A DNA stretch of 55,044 bases from Arthrobacter liuii (GCF_014639275.1 NZ_BMFW01000025.1:1331-56374), one strand, 5' to 3'. Positions 23,563-32,875 are shown, counted from the stretch's first letter. Made by a program: numbers and translations. Notes: generated by a model from the letters alone, not told the origin.

Positions 23563-24117
23563 TCAGGCTTCGGGAGGAGTGCAGGTATGCCCGTCGGCGT
23601 CCATTGGGGATCCGCAGAGCGGGCATATGGGACGCCCTGCGCCCACCACCTCACGTGTGCGCTTGGTGAATGCGCGGGCGGTACCCACTGGCATCCGCAC
23701 AAGCAGCATTTCGGGCACTTCGACGCCGTCCTGGTCAAGTGATTCGTCGTCGTTTCCATCTTCGACGTCGGTGACCGGGTATGCCTCTATGACCACCTGC
23801 GCCGTCGTTGGGTCCCAACCCAAGCTCACGGCACCGGTTCGAAACTGCTCCTGAACGGCCTCGAGCTGATCGTTGTCGACCAATTCAATGGGAGTACCCG
23901 TGGGAACGCTGAAGGGGTTGCCCTCGAGGGCGAGGAGTTGGTCCAGGATGTCGTCAATTTTCTCGGCGAGCAGGGCCGACTGTTGCTTCTCAAGGGCGAT
24001 ACTCACGATTTGGCTACCTGCGCGTACCTGCAGGTAGAACGTACGCGCCCCCGGAACGCCAATGGTGCCGATGACGACCCGATCGGGCCAGGAAAACTCA
24101 TGAACACGTGTAGGCAT
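23563..24117 (-). CDS. DUF3090-family protein
   Basis: A 184-residue protein beginning MPTRVHEFSWPDRVVIGTIG, typical of the actinobacterial DUF3090 family, with GSQIVSIALEKQQ and a C-terminal zinc-binding CPLCGxPMDADGHTC. In many actinobacteria this gene sits beside a histidine-phosphatase-family gene and an SCO1664-type gene; neither is present here. Its molecular role is not established. The gene at 24143-24310 lies 25 bp upstream on the same strand. Confidence 0.85.
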   Translation of the reverse strand: MPTRVHEFSWPDRVVIGTIGVPGARTFYLQVRAGSQIVSIALEKQQSALLAEKIDDILDQLLALEGNPFSVPTGTPIELVDNDQLEAVQEQFRTGAVSLGWDPTTAQVVIEAYPVTDVEDGNDDESLDQDGVEVPEMLLVRMPVGTARAFTKRTREVVGAGRPICPLCGSPMDADGHTCTPPEA

Positions 24118-24142
24118 GCCAGTATCTTAGGCGACATGAGGT

Positions 24143-24310
24143 TCACGGCTCTGCCGGCGACGCACCGCAACGCAGCGGCACATCGCCAGAGTGGGCTTCA
24201 GCCGGGGCCTGCCGTTGGGCTTTGGAGAGGGACACCAACAACGTCAGGACAGTGCCCATCCAGGCAAGCCCGGTGAGGAACACCAAGCCGATCGCCACTA
24301 AGGGATGCAT
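24143..24310 (-). CDS. Small single-span membrane protein (55 aa)
   Basis: The frame M-H-P-L-V-A-I-G-L-V-F-L-T-G-L-A-W-M followed by a hydrophobic stretch and a polar tail (KAQRQAPAEAHSGD) gives one N-terminal transmembrane helix. It ends 25 bp before the DUF3090 start, so the two may be co-transcribed. There is no strong ribosome binding site. Confidence 0.45.
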   Translation of the reverse strand: MHPLVAIGLVFLTGLAWMGTVLTLLVSLSKAQRQAPAEAHSGDVPLRCGASPAEP

Positions 24311-24680
24311 GGCGAAAGTCTAGGACGGTGGAGCTGGAAGACCCAGGCGCAACTCCGCACCGGAGCCGGAATTTCGCACAGGCAGGAATCAGCAGGAGGG
24401 GCAAATGCCTGGGGGCACGGAAGAGGCGCGCCCCGTTCGCTGAGCGCGCTTTTCGTCATTCTGCAGCCGCTTGCCCTGCGGCGGTACGGCGACGCCCTGA
24501 CATGGCCCAGCGGGCCGGCAGGCCGGTGGCCGGCGGCGGACTGTTCGGCATCCGCGGTCTCAGACGGATACCGGCGCCGCCGGCCTTACCCACCACGGTA
24601 GGGCTGTTTCCTGAACGCTAGCCCACGTTAATCCACAGGTTTCGCGCAAGAGTGGTGACAATGGGACCCGCGAACATCCC
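24311..24680. other. Intergenic region without a recognisable gene
   Basis: About 370 bp. The open frames on both strands have Arg/Pro-rich shadow composition and no ribosome binding site. I see no repeat or hairpin worth naming. Confidence 0.35.
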
Positions 24681-25165
24681 TTAACCAACTCGGAGCGGGA
24701 TCGGGGGAGTGGTGACTGGGCCGCCACATTGTTCAGACCCGCCGACCCTGGTCCAGGTAAGGTCTTTTTCCTGTTCGGTAAGCACAGCCCCCCAACTGCC
24801 AGGGCACGGACCGTAACGTGCGCCGGCAGCCCGCGCTGGGAGATGCTGAATGCCCAAGTATCGGCGTCGGTCCTTGTCCCAAGGAAGGCAGCCGCGGGAG
24901 TGGTGGAAGCGGCATGGTTTGGGGCCGTGGTGCCTGGATAAGTTGGCTGCACCGACTTCACGGGCACGGCCGGCCCGTGGTCGGGTTGCCGCTCCGAGCA
25001 GCCTTGGTCGCTGCACAGTTGCACCTCGTCAACAGCGGCGGCGTTTCCCTCGACATTGACGGTAATGATGGCGGCGTATCCGGAGGCCGGGCATACCACG
25101 CTGCAGCCGGTGGTTGGCAGCCCGCATGCCAGCAACAGCGCACTCCCCGCGATCACCCGACCCAT
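24681..25165 (-). pseudogene. Lipoprotein gene with a frameshift in a G6 tract
   Basis: The start MGRVIAGSALLLACGLPTTGCS has a positively charged N-terminus, hydrophobic core and lipobox (PTTGC). The frame continues sensibly to ...VTVRALAVGG near 24800 and then becomes Pro/Arg-rich. In the neighbouring frame the sequence resumes as AVLTEQEKDLTWTRVGGSEQ and ends at 24681. The switch is at a run of six G (minus strand); seven G would restore one frame of about 162 residues. Sequencing error, phase variation and true decay are all possible. An ATG 6 nt upstream (25171) is an alternative start. Confidence 0.65.
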
Positions 25166-25283
25166 GTGCATGAGGGAATTCTAGGTGGACGGCGAACCCG
25201 GTGGCCTACCGGCTGCGGCAACGGTATGGCGACAAATATGCCGGCGCGCAACGGCACCATCCCAGCGCCTGCATAATGGCCCA

Positions 25284-25781
25284 ATGGTGCTCCTTGCAGC
25301 GGGAAATTCCAGGGCACAACCCCGACTGGTCAGGTTGCAGGCAGCCCTGGGCTGCATTCTGTCCTTGGCTTCGTCCGCCTGCGCGGGGCCGCCCTCGACG
25401 GCGGAGCCTCCTTGTTTCCCACCTGACTATGCGGTGAGCCCTTCGCAGGCGAAAGCCGGCGAGGTCGTCCTTGTACAGGCCGGGGATGCCCACTGCAACC
25501 CCCGCTACGGCGAAAACGCCCTCGTCCAGGTCACACTTACCGACGCAACCGGGTCGATAGTCATGACCGAAACTGCCCCCATGACTGACGCGGGCGGCTT
25601 CACCTTCCGGTTCGAGGTCCCGACGCAGGCCGCTCCTGGGGAAGCCTCCGTCAAGGCTGTCCCGTACGCTTTGGATTGGTGCGATGACACGGGACGGAAC
25701 AACAGGGCGGCACATCCAACCGCAACTGTTACCAGAACTTCATGCGCAGCAAGGATGAAGCCGCTGACTATTCTCCCCTGA
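25284..25781 (+). CDS. Putative lipoprotein with Ig-like domain
   Basis: About 165 residues from ATG 25284. An N-terminal hydrophobic segment ends in a plausible lipobox (LASSACAG). The mature part has a beta-sandwich pattern (YAVSPSQAKAGEVVLVQAGD, ALVQVTLTDATGSIVMTETA, GGFTFRFEVP) like carbohydrate-binding or Ig-like surface domains, with paired cysteines (CFPPDY, HCNPRY, DWCDD). It is divergent from the lipoprotein at 24681-25165 and shares its promoter region. Function unknown. Confidence 0.6.
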   Translation: MVLLAAGNSRAQPRLVRLQAALGCILSLASSACAGPPSTAEPPCFPPDYAVSPSQAKAGEVVLVQAGDAHCNPRYGENALVQVTLTDATGSIVMTETAPMTDAGGFTFRFEVPTQAAPGEASVKAVPYALDWCDDTGRNNRAAHPTATVTRTSCAARMKPLTILP

Positions 25782-25864
25782 AAACCGGTTCTGCACGCCG
25801 TGCAAGCGCGGGCCGGGTGATAGTGAGGCGCAGACTCTATGCCCGTTCCGGGAGGCCGCCTACT

Positions 25865-26416
25865 ATGACCAGCATGAGGGAGTGGGGCGCCAAGCATCCC
25901 GGCCTCAAGGCCACGCTGGTGGGCGCGGCCGTTGGTGCCATAATCCTGGTTGCCAGTCTGATCACTGGAGGCGGGCTCGACGACGCCCTGGCGAACGCAA
26001 TCTTTTACGGCCTCCTCCTCGGTGGCGGCCTCTTCTTCGTGTCACAGGGGTTCCGTGAGACCGCTGCCCCGCTCGAGGGGAACGGCCAGGCACTCATGTT
26101 CCTGCGGTATCCGGGAGCCCCGCCCGGTTCCTTGAGGTGGACGTGGGAGACGGGCATCGCCAGCACTGCCGCAGGGTGGATCAACTTCCAGCCCGCCGTA
26201 CACGACACCCTGGCGCCCACCGGCCGGAGCAAGGCCCTCACGGGTCTGCGCGTCGTGTCCCCTCCGCGGCGGCCGCAACACAAAGACACCCAGCAGGGAC
26301 TGCCACCGGGTTTCCGGATCATGAACCTCGACTCGGACGGTGGAGCCATCGAGATAGCGGCCAGCCCCGCCACACTGCGGAAGATCCAGGACGCCGCCGG
26401 ATCTGCAGGTCCCTGA
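25865..26416 (+). CDS. Hypothetical membrane protein
   Basis: A 183-residue product with two transmembrane helices (KATLVGAAVGAIILVASLIT and AIFYGLLLGGGLFFVSQGF) and a C-terminal soluble domain with a strand pattern ending in AIEIAASPATLRKIQDA. ATG 25865 has GGGAGG 9 nt upstream, which favours it over the longer in-frame extension from 25742. No family recognised. Confidence 0.55.
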   Translation: MTSMREWGAKHPGLKATLVGAAVGAIILVASLITGGGLDDALANAIFYGLLLGGGLFFVSQGFRETAAPLEGNGQALMFLRYPGAPPGSLRWTWETGIASTAAGWINFQPAVHDTLAPTGRSKALTGLRVVSPPRRPQHKDTQQGLPPGFRIMNLDSDGGAIEIAASPATLRKIQDAAGSAGP

Positions 26417-26423
26417 TCCGTCA

Positions 26424-26775
26424 TTGTCTACGGCGGCGCTCCACGCCGTCCCCGTCGGGACAGGCTCGTCGGACATCGACCATGTGCTGATCCAGCCTGG
26501 CGGGGTCTTCCCCGTCAACACGAAAAACCACTCGGCCCAGCCTGTCCGGGTGGCTGGCCGGACGCTCATGGTTGCCGGGAGAAAGACCCGGCACCTCTCT
26601 AAGGCGGCGCGTGAAGAGGCACGCGCCTCAAAGCTGCTCACTGCCGGGGGTGGGCTTCCCGGTGACGGTGGCTGGCGTCGTCGTCATTGTTGAACCGAAG
26701 TGCCTGACCATAAAAGCCAGGCACGACGGCGGCGCGCGGCGTGGGCGCTGGGCGTTCCGGCCGTGGTCCTCGTGA
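26424..26775 (+). pseudogene. NERD-domain gene fragment
   Basis: One frame carries HAVPVGTGSSDIDHVLIQPG, GVFPVNTKNHSAQPVRVAGR and ARASKLLTAG, the nuclease-related NERD domain with its D-x-D-H and VNTKNH motifs. After a frameshift near 26650 a second frame continues GFPVTVAGVVVIVEPKCLTI and KARHDGG. The beginning and the end of the gene are missing. It is a truncated, frameshifted remnant. Confidence 0.75.
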
Positions 26776-26896
26776 GCCTGACGAACGGGGCACACTGGGC
26801 AGCCGCCATCCTGCACGGGCTCGGTGGCCGCTGAAGCTGCCCGTGGCGGGACATTCGGCTCTGGTGCTGGCCAGACGCGACCCCAAGACTGGGCTG

Positions 26897-27535
26897 ATGC
26901 GATCCACCGGACGCGTGATCATGGTGACCCTAACCGCGGCCGCGGCTCTCACGTACATCCGCTATGTCCGCCCGTGGCAGCTGACCTGGGGTGCGCTGCC
27001 CGAAGAGGTCTCCCGGCGGCTTCCCGGCGACGACCTTGTGCCCAACCCCACCTTCAATGCCACGAGGGCGATCACCATCGCCGCACCGCCGGAGAGGATC
27101 TGGCCTTGGCTGGTCCAGGCAGGACTTACCCGCGGCGGCTGGTACAGCTACGACATCCTCGATAACCTCGGGCGGCCAAGCGCACGGCGCATCATTCCGG
27201 AACTGCAGAACCTGGGGGTGGGCGACATCGTGCCGATGAGTCCGGACGGCAAACACGGACTCCCGGTCCACGCGATGGAACCGCCCACGTCCATGGTCTG
27301 GGGCACACCGGGGGATACCAGCTGGACGTGGCAACTCGACCCGGTTGCGGGGAATTCAACGCGGCTCATCAGCCGCGTCCGCTTCCGTTACCGGTGGAGC
27401 CCGCCGGCACTTGCCTCCTCTGTGCTCGTGGAATTCGGTGACATCTGGATGATGCGCAGGATGCTTTTCAATATCCGCGAGCGTGCCGAAACGGTCCCCC
27501 TGCAGCCGGGGCCTGGCCGGCCGCCGGCATGGTGA
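26897..27535 (+). CDS. SRPBCC-family protein with N-terminal membrane anchor
   Basis: About 212 residues. A short hydrophobic helix (VIMVTLTAAAALTYI) is followed by an SRPBCC (START-like) domain: FNATRAITIAAPPERIWPWLVQ, GWYSYDILDNLGRPSA, then the strands SWTWQLDPVAGNSTRLISRV and a long C-terminal helix (FGDIWMMRRMLFNIRERA). SRPBCC proteins bind hydrophobic ligands in a deep cavity; the ligand here is unknown. ATG 26897 was chosen as the first start after the NERD remnant; ATG 26921 is possible. Confidence 0.75.
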   Translation: MRSTGRVIMVTLTAAAALTYIRYVRPWQLTWGALPEEVSRRLPGDDLVPNPTFNATRAITIAAPPERIWPWLVQAGLTRGGWYSYDILDNLGRPSARRIIPELQNLGVGDIVPMSPDGKHGLPVHAMEPPTSMVWGTPGDTSWTWQLDPVAGNSTRLISRVRFRYRWSPPALASSVLVEFGDIWMMRRMLFNIRERAETVPLQPGPGRPPAW

Positions 27536-27601
27536 GGCAGCGGAGAAGGAGCCGCTGCCTCACCGGTCTGTGCGGGTCGGTTTGTGCCCGGCCGTCACCC
27601 G

Positions 27602-27961
27602 CTACCTGTCGTGGTGGTAGTGGCCGTCATGGTCCCAGTGGCCATGGCGGTCGTGGTCGCAACCATCCCCGCCGTGCCACCTGCCGTTGTAGTCATCGTC
27701 TCCGCGCCAGTTGTTGTTGTCGTCTCGCCATCCATGGTGGTCGTGCTTGTTGTGGAAGCGGCCGTATCCATCCCAATATCCGTTGCGTGAATCGTGCTCC
27801 CAGCTGCCGTGGTCGTGGTCGGAGTGGCTGCTGTTGCTGCTGTGAAGGACTTTGCTTTGACCGTCGTCGGCCGATGCCGCTCCTGCCGTGAGTGCGGTAC
27901 CGCCCAGCGCCAAAGTACTGACAAGCAGGGACAATCCGAATTTGCGAGGTATTTTGTTCAT
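27602..27961 (-). CDS. Secreted His/Asp/Gly-rich protein
   Basis: A 119-residue product. The first 30 residues form a signal peptide (MNKIPRKFGLSLLVSTLALG, then a cleavage-like ASADD). The mature part is low-complexity and rich in His, Asp, Gly, Asn and Trp (SDHDHGSWEHDSRNGYWDGY; GDGCDHDRHGHWDHDGHYHH), suggesting metal binding at the cell surface. ATG 27961 was preferred over 28012 because the signal peptide starts there. The opposite strand's Val-rich frame is a shadow. Confidence 0.65.
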   Translation of the reverse strand: MNKIPRKFGLSLLVSTLALGGTALTAGAASADDGQSKVLHSSNSSHSDHDHGSWEHDSRNGYWDGYGRFHNKHDHHGWRDDNNNWRGDDDYNGRWHGGDGCDHDRHGHWDHDGHYHHDR

Positions 27962-28457
27962 GAGTGATTCCAACTGGGTGACTTTGGATCTTTGTTGTAC
28001 AGGCGCGGGCAAAGGGGGAAAATCCGCGAACGGAATTGACGTCGCGCGAATGTCCTCGCCGTAATTAACCTGTGCAGATTGGGGTCCGTCCGTGCCTCTC
28101 CGGGCACCAATGGTGGCCGCCGGTTGGCTTCTTGCGGACGCCTTCCCTGAAGCGCTGCCCGACCAGGAGTCTGTGTTGCCTGGTTTTCAGTGGGGCCCAG
28201 CATTGTCCCTTGGTCCCGGTACCTGTCCGGACTGGCTGGTACCGGCTAAGAAAGCGGATCATTTGCGGCCTTATTCATGACCATGATGCGCTTGGTTAAA
28301 CGATAATCACCGGCCGTTCAAGATGAAAGAGAGTTGAGGCATCACGAGTCAATACACCTCCGCAATTTCCGGTGAATGTAACTCCCTAATGGCACCCCTC
28401 TTGGGAAGTTAGGGGAATGGAACTCCCAATGAGGATTGCGGTGAGCCGCTGGCTGCG
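27962..28457. other. Long intergenic region
   Basis: About 500 bp with no gene I can support. The 3' half (28270-28430) is AT-richer than average and probably holds promoters. A GGGACCAAGGGACAAT-like string near 28205-28220 (minus strand) is only half a match to the DosR-type box and was not annotated. Confidence 0.4.
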
Positions 28458-29405
28458 CTATGCCTCTTCGCCTTTCGCGTAAAGGACCATGAGGTCGCGG
28501 CTGAACTCGTGCGGGGATGTTTCGCAGGGACTGTGGCCACCCCTGTAGACCCCGATCCGGGCACGGATGGCCTGGGCGAACAGCCGGTGCAACTGGAGCG
28601 GCCACAGGTCATGCTCCCCAACGGCCACGAACTTGGGAAGCGGGGCCTCGGCGAGCTTTTGCCGAAGATCGGGAACGTTCTGCATGAGGGTGTAGATATC
28701 CCGGACGGAAGCCCGGCGGGTGAAACGGAAACGGTAATTGACGAACCGCTGCCTGCCCGGCGGTACATGCACCACCCTGCCACTGCGGATTCCCCAAATC
28801 AGGAGGGCAGCGCCGGCCCTGCCGTTCACCCACGTGCTGAAGCGGCCAATGCGGTTCACGCCCCTGAAACCCTGGCCGGGCTCCGGCGGGCAACCCAACA
28901 GGGTGAGGGACCTGAAGGTCCCGGGCCGCTCCACGTAGGCAAGCTGGGCGACGATGCCGGCGAAGGAATACGCCACCACGTGGACAGGGGTGGGTGCGGT
29001 TTCCATGACCGCCAGGAAGTCATCCACGAAAAGCCGGTAGTCATAGTGCTTCCTGGGTGGCACCAGGTTTTCCGGGCCCGCACCTGCTGACTGGTACTGG
29101 CCGGCCAGGTCGTACGTGAGCGCGAGGTAGCCGGCGTCGGCGAGATCGGGCATCATGAGGGAAAAATCCTCTTTGGACCCCGTGGCGCCGGGTACCAACA
29201 GGACGCAGGGATCATTGGGATTGCCCAACGCCATGGCTGCGAGCTTGCCGCTGGGAGCATCGATGGTGAAGTGCACCGCACCCGGCGGCGGGACCGACCA
29301 GTCAACGTCCCCCAACTCCGCATCCAGCAGGGCGGCCGCATCCATCCGGGCAGAACCAAAGTCCTCAGGGTCAACCCCGTACTCTTTCCGGCCCGTCTCT
29401 GCCAT
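28458..29405 (-). CDS. Alpha/beta-hydrolase
   Basis: A 315-residue protein with the alpha/beta-hydrolase elements: oxyanion region VLLVPGATGSKEDF, nucleophile elbow VAYSFAGIVAQL (Ser in a variant AYSFAG rather than GxSxG), catalytic acid in VAVGEHDLWPL and catalytic His in YRGGHSPCE. The fold is complete and the substrate unknown. It begins 23 bp after the stop of the HNH gene on the same strand, so the two may be co-transcribed. Confidence 0.85.
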   Translation of the reverse strand: MAETGRKEYGVDPEDFGSARMDAAALLDAELGDVDWSVPPPGAVHFTIDAPSGKLAAMALGNPNDPCVLLVPGATGSKEDFSLMMPDLADAGYLALTYDLAGQYQSAGAGPENLVPPRKHYDYRLFVDDFLAVMETAPTPVHVVAYSFAGIVAQLAYVERPGTFRSLTLLGCPPEPGQGFRGVNRIGRFSTWVNGRAGAALLIWGIRSGRVVHVPPGRQRFVNYRFRFTRRASVRDIYTLMQNVPDLRQKLAEAPLPKFVAVGEHDLWPLQLHRLFAQAIRARIGVYRGGHSPCETSPHEFSRDLMVLYAKGEEA

Positions 29406-29428
29406 GGTCCCAAGATAGTCCAGGGATC

Positions 29429-30358
29429 CTACGCCTGGCCGCCCTCGAGTATCCGCCGCGCATCATCTTGGGCCTGAAGTGCCAGATCGCTGAGAACCTC
29501 ACCCCTCATATGGCCGAAGGCGGAGATGATGCTCCGGAGTTCCGATACGCTGCGCGGCTGCGTCACCCCGTGGGCCACAGCATGGCAGTTGTGGCACAGC
29601 GGAATGAGGTCGGCTATGGGGTCGAGCTGATATGCGCTGTCAAGCATCGCCGGCGGCACTACGTGGTGCACAGCCACCGCTCCTGCGCCACTACCGCCAT
29701 AGGTGGACTCGAAGGAGAAGCCGCAGGCGGCGCACGACGTGCCATGGAAGGCCAGGCAGGCGCGCCGCGCGTCAGGGTCCCGCTCGTAGCGGTTCACCTG
29801 GACATTGCTGACCGCGCCCGGCGGCAAGGTTCCGGCGGCCACCTCGGCGGGATCCGCCGTCGTGGGCCCGTAATCCCGCCACAGCCGGCGCAGGACAGGC
29901 TCGGACGACGGCGGCATGGCCACCAGTGACGGGCCGGTGGCCCCTGCCCAACGGATGCCCGGGATGGCGTGGCCAAGGGTGCTGGGACGCAGGTGTTCAC
30001 CCAACGGGAGAAGGGCGTCGAAAGCTACCGCGATGAACCAATCGGTGGCGTCGGGATCTGCTTCTGCGGCAGCCTGGTAGGGCTCCGACGCCACGAACCC
30101 GTGCCCGATCAGGCCGCTGCCTATGTCGTTGCCGCCCTGCAGCAAAACCCAGGCCTCCGTCCCCGGCCGGATGTCAGCGCAGAAACCAAGGCGCCAGCGC
30201 TCAAAGACCGTGCCCGACTCCGCAACGTGCTCGACGGCGGCACGGTAGTCCCAGCGGCGCAAGGTGTTTGCATCACACCGGAGAATTACCGCAGCCACTG
30301 CAGACCAAACCCCACCATTCGCCGTCGACCCCAAACCCGTGCAGGGTACTGTCCTCAT
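29429..30358 (-). CDS. HNH endonuclease domain protein
   Basis: About 309 residues. The C-terminal third carries an HNH module: CAACGFSFESTYGGSGAG, VAVHHVVPPAM, then DLIPLCHNCHAVAH, with two CxxC zinc pairs and the His-His/Asn/His catalytic residues. The N-terminal two thirds (ERWRLGFCADIRPGTEAW, WFIAVAFDALLPLGEHL) form an unrelated domain probably used for target recognition. The start is uncertain: ATG 30358 is given, but a later GTG near 30306 is possible. It lies downstream of the usp gene in the same orientation (104-bp gap) and could be a host-defence nuclease. Confidence 0.7.
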   Translation of the reverse strand: MRTVPCTGLGSTANGGVWSAVAAVILRCDANTLRRWDYRAAVEHVAESGTVFERWRLGFCADIRPGTEAWVLLQGGNDIGSGLIGHGFVASEPYQAAAEADPDATDWFIAVAFDALLPLGEHLRPSTLGHAIPGIRWAGATGPSLVAMPPSSEPVLRRLWRDYGPTTADPAEVAAGTLPPGAVSNVQVNRYERDPDARRACLAFHGTSCAACGFSFESTYGGSGAGAVAVHHVVPPAMLDSAYQLDPIADLIPLCHNCHAVAHGVTQPRSVSELRSIISAFGHMRGEVLSDLALQAQDDARRILEGGQA

Positions 30359-30461
30359 CCGAGGTTCCATTCTCGCCCAAGTTGCCGCCGTCGTCCACGA
30401 AGGCCATCTCCTCCCCGGTGCCGGCTTCAGCGCCGCAGATGGCATCGCTGCTTGCACCGCT

Positions 30462-31313
30462 TCACCTGCCGTGCCGGGAAATGAGGACGGGCCCGTGGGC
30501 ATGGTGCAGGACCGCATGGGCTGTGGAACCGATGGTTTCCCTGAGGATGCCGCGGCCTTGGGAACCCATCACCACTATCCGGGCGTTTTCGGCGGCTTGG
30601 AGGATGGCGTGCGGGATGGAACTGTCCGTGAGCAGCCTGCCGTCAACGGAAAGTGCAGGAGCCAGTGCGCCCGCGCGGCGCACGGCTTCCGTGAGGACTT
30701 TTTGGGCGCCGGCCGCGGCGTCCTGCCCTGCCGGCTGCCGGTAGCCCGGCGGCTGGTGGCGGACGTGGACCACCGTGAGGCGCGCGTTCGACGCCGTTGC
30801 CAGGACGCACGCATCTCCCAGCGCCGAGGGAGAACCTGAGGCGTCGACGGCGGCGACGATGGGCCCGTCCGGGTGGAGGTTGTGCCGGATCACGGCGACA
30901 GGGCAGCTGGCAGTCGCCGCCAGTTCCAGGCTCACGGATCCCACCAGGAGGCCAAGGAAGCCGCCCAGGCCGCGGCTGCCGACAACCAGCATCTTTTCAC
31001 CGGCGGAGATCCCGGCCAGATGCTGTGCCGGCAGTCCGTGGAGCAGCGTACTCCCCACCTCCAGCCCCTGTACCTCCGCTGCCGCGTGCGCCACGCCCTC
31101 ATCAAGGATGGACTGCGCCGACTGCTCCAGCCCGCTGCCTGACACGCCGGGAACCGGACCCAGGTGCCTGGTCAGCAGTGGCCACAGCGAACAATGCACC
31201 ACAAGCAGGGGGCAGGCCGTGGCCCGGGCATGCCGCGCTGCCCAGCGGACGGCGGCCGCGGCCTCATCCGAACCGTCGTAGCCGACAACAATGGACCTTA
31301 AATCCTGTGCCAC
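30462..31313 (-). CDS. Tandem universal stress protein
   Basis: A 283-residue protein with two UspA domains. Each has an N-terminal strand followed by Asp/Gly-Ser (VVGYDGSDEAA; VAAVDASGSPSA) and a C-terminal ATP loop, GSRGLGGFLGLLVGSVS in the first domain and GSQGRGILRETIGSTAHAVL in the second. GTG 31313 is preceded by AAGGAG, and a longer extension would cover the DosR-type box at 31351, so the short start is preferred. Tandem Usp proteins are hallmark members of DosR regulons. Confidence 0.88.
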   Translation of the reverse strand: MAQDLRSIVVGYDGSDEAAAAVRWAARHARATACPLLVVHCSLWPLLTRHLGPVPGVSGSGLEQSAQSILDEGVAHAAAEVQGLEVGSTLLHGLPAQHLAGISAGEKMLVVGSRGLGGFLGLLVGSVSLELAATASCPVAVIRHNLHPDGPIVAAVDASGSPSALGDACVLATASNARLTVVHVRHQPPGYRQPAGQDAAAGAQKVLTEAVRRAGALAPALSVDGRLLTDSSIPHAILQAAENARIVVMGSQGRGILRETIGSTAHAVLHHAHGPVLISRHGR

Positions 31314-31350
31314 GTGAACGCGCTCCTTGACCGGACCGACCTTCACCAGC

Positions 31351-31365
31351 GGGACCTTCGGCCCC
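31351..31365. promoter_or_regulatory. DosR-type box (GGGACCTTCGGCCCC)
   Basis: The box lies in the divergent region between the tandem usp (start 31313, 37 bp away) and the DUF5129 gene (start 31418). Its reverse strand reads GGGGCCGAAGGTCCC, close to the mycobacterial DosR consensus core GGGACTWWAGTCCC. Confidence 0.6.
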
Positions 31366-31417
31366 TTGGCGGGCCCGCTTCCTGGTTCCATCCTGATTCT
31401 AGGCAGTGGGGAGGGAT

Positions 31418-32875
31418 ATGGGCAGCGTGCTGAGTCGGAGTGCCGTGATCGTGCTCGCCCTGGTTGCCCTTCTACTGGGGGTCGCAGCACCAGGCACTGC
31501 TGTGCCGCCGGCTGCCGTCATCGTGGAGGACACCGCAGGTGTGCTTGACCAAAACACGCTGATACCCGCCGTCGAACGCATCCAGTTCTATGAGCCCACC
31601 CGCGTTGCCCTTTTCACGTACAACGGAAAGGCTGAGGACAACCTCAATGAGGAGGTCCTGAAGTTCGCCCGGTCCAAGCACCCCGAGTGGATCAGTGCAG
31701 ATGGGCAAAAGTGGGCCGACGGGTTGTTCATTTTCGCGCTAGACCCGGTGGGACGCCACGCGGGCACGTATATGGGCGAGGACCGGAAGGTGTCCCTGGA
31801 GCAACGCAGCGACATTCAGGACGCCTCCAAGGAACTCTTCCGTGACGCACAGTGGACCGACGGCACGGTGGCCGGCATTCACCGGGCCGCAGAGCTCATC
31901 AACCAGCCCTGGTACAGGTCCGCTGCTTTCCTGATCACGGCCTGGGTCGGCGGGGCAATCGCGGCTGCGGGCGCGGCCGCATGGCTCATTGCCCGTGCCG
32001 TGACCACGAACGCATGCCGCAAGCAGATCCAACGCGGGGACCGCAGCTACTCCAACGTCAGCATGGAGTTGGACGTCATGGAACTGAACGCCGGCACCAT
32101 CCCCGAATCATCCCGCTATGGCAGCCAGGTCCTGGAGAAACACCGCACGTTCCTGAGCCGCTACGCCGCTGCCACAGAGCTGTCCAACCGGGTGCACGCG
32201 TTGGGCAAACGGGCACTGAGCAGCAGGAAGAACCTCAAGCTCGCGCGGCAGTACGCGGACAGTGCGGCCGAGTTGGACGCCCTCGACGACGTCATCGCCG
32301 ACAGCAACGCTTTACTGAACCGCGCGGACACCTGGCCCACGGCCTGGGACCGGCAGCTCGCGCCCTTCCGCCAGGATCTGGCCGGGCTGGAGCAGCTTCT
32401 GAGCAAACGCCACGGGCAGGGGGACTCCGCCACCGCCACGGCACTGCGGTCCTTCCGGGATGAAAGCCTGCGCGGGATCGAGCGGTGGACGGCAGAATTG
32501 GGCGAGGGACGCATCACGCCGGAACAGGCGCTGGACAGGCTCTATGAGTCGCGCTCGCGGCTTTCGGAGCTCCTGGAGAACCACGCGGAAACCGTCATCC
32601 AGGGGTTTGCCAGGAATGACCGCGAGGCGCGCCTGATGCGCGAGCAGATGGAGACGGCACACGGGGGCATGGACCATCGCAGGCAGCGGACCTACGAACC
32701 GAGCATCCTGGGCACGGTGTATCCGTCGTACCAGTTCTTCTCCGTCGCCACCTTCAGCTCCGGTTTCAACACCGGTGTCAGCAGCGTCAACTCCGCAAGG
32801 GGTGGCGGGAGCACCACCGGCTATGGGAGCAGCGGCGGAAGCTTCTCCGGCTCCGGCAGTTCCTCAGGTTTCTAG
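31418..32875 (+). CDS. DUF5129-family TPM-like membrane protein
   Basis: A 485-residue product: signal-like N-terminus (VIVLALVALLLGVAAPGTA), an extracytoplasmic TPM-like domain (VIVEDTAGVLDQNTLIPAVE; FTYNGKAEDNLNEEVLKFAR; GTYMGEDRKVSLEQ), a central transmembrane helix (GAIAAAGAAAWLIARAV), a cytosolic helical coiled region (residues 250-420) and a Gly/Ser-rich tail. ATG 31418 follows GGGAGGG. DUF5129 proteins occur in Arthrobacter relatives; the role is unknown. It is divergent from the usp gene and may share the box at 31351. Confidence 0.75.
   Translation: MGSVLSRSAVIVLALVALLLGVAAPGTAVPPAAVIVEDTAGVLDQNTLIPAVERIQFYEPTRVALFTYNGKAEDNLNEEVLKFARSKHPEWISADGQKWADGLFIFALDPVGRHAGTYMGEDRKVSLEQRSDIQDASKELFRDAQWTDGTVAGIHRAAELINQPWYRSAAFLITAWVGGAIAAAGAAAWLIARAVTTNACRKQIQRGDRSYSNVSMELDVMELNAGTIPESSRYGSQVLEKHRTFLSRYAAATELSNRVHALGKRALSSRKNLKLARQYADSAAELDALDDVIADSNALLNRADTWPTAWDRQLAPFRQDLAGLEQLLSKRHGQGDSATATALRSFRDESLRGIERWTAELGEGRITPEQALDRLYESRSRLSELLENHAETVIQGFARNDREARLMREQMETAHGGMDHRRQRTYEPSILGTVYPSYQFFSVATFSSGFNTGVSSVNSARGGGSTTGYGSSGGSFSGSGSSSGF

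Noticed and set aside
27584..27790. Valine-rich plus-strand frame resembling a membrane peptide
   Set aside because: It is the complement of the His/Asp-rich repeat of the secreted protein on the minus strand; GTG/GTC runs are a shadow of CAC/GAC.
28195..28225. GGGACCAAGGGACAAT string resembling a DosR-type box
   Set aside because: Only one half-site matches, the spacing is wrong, and no dormancy gene starts nearby.
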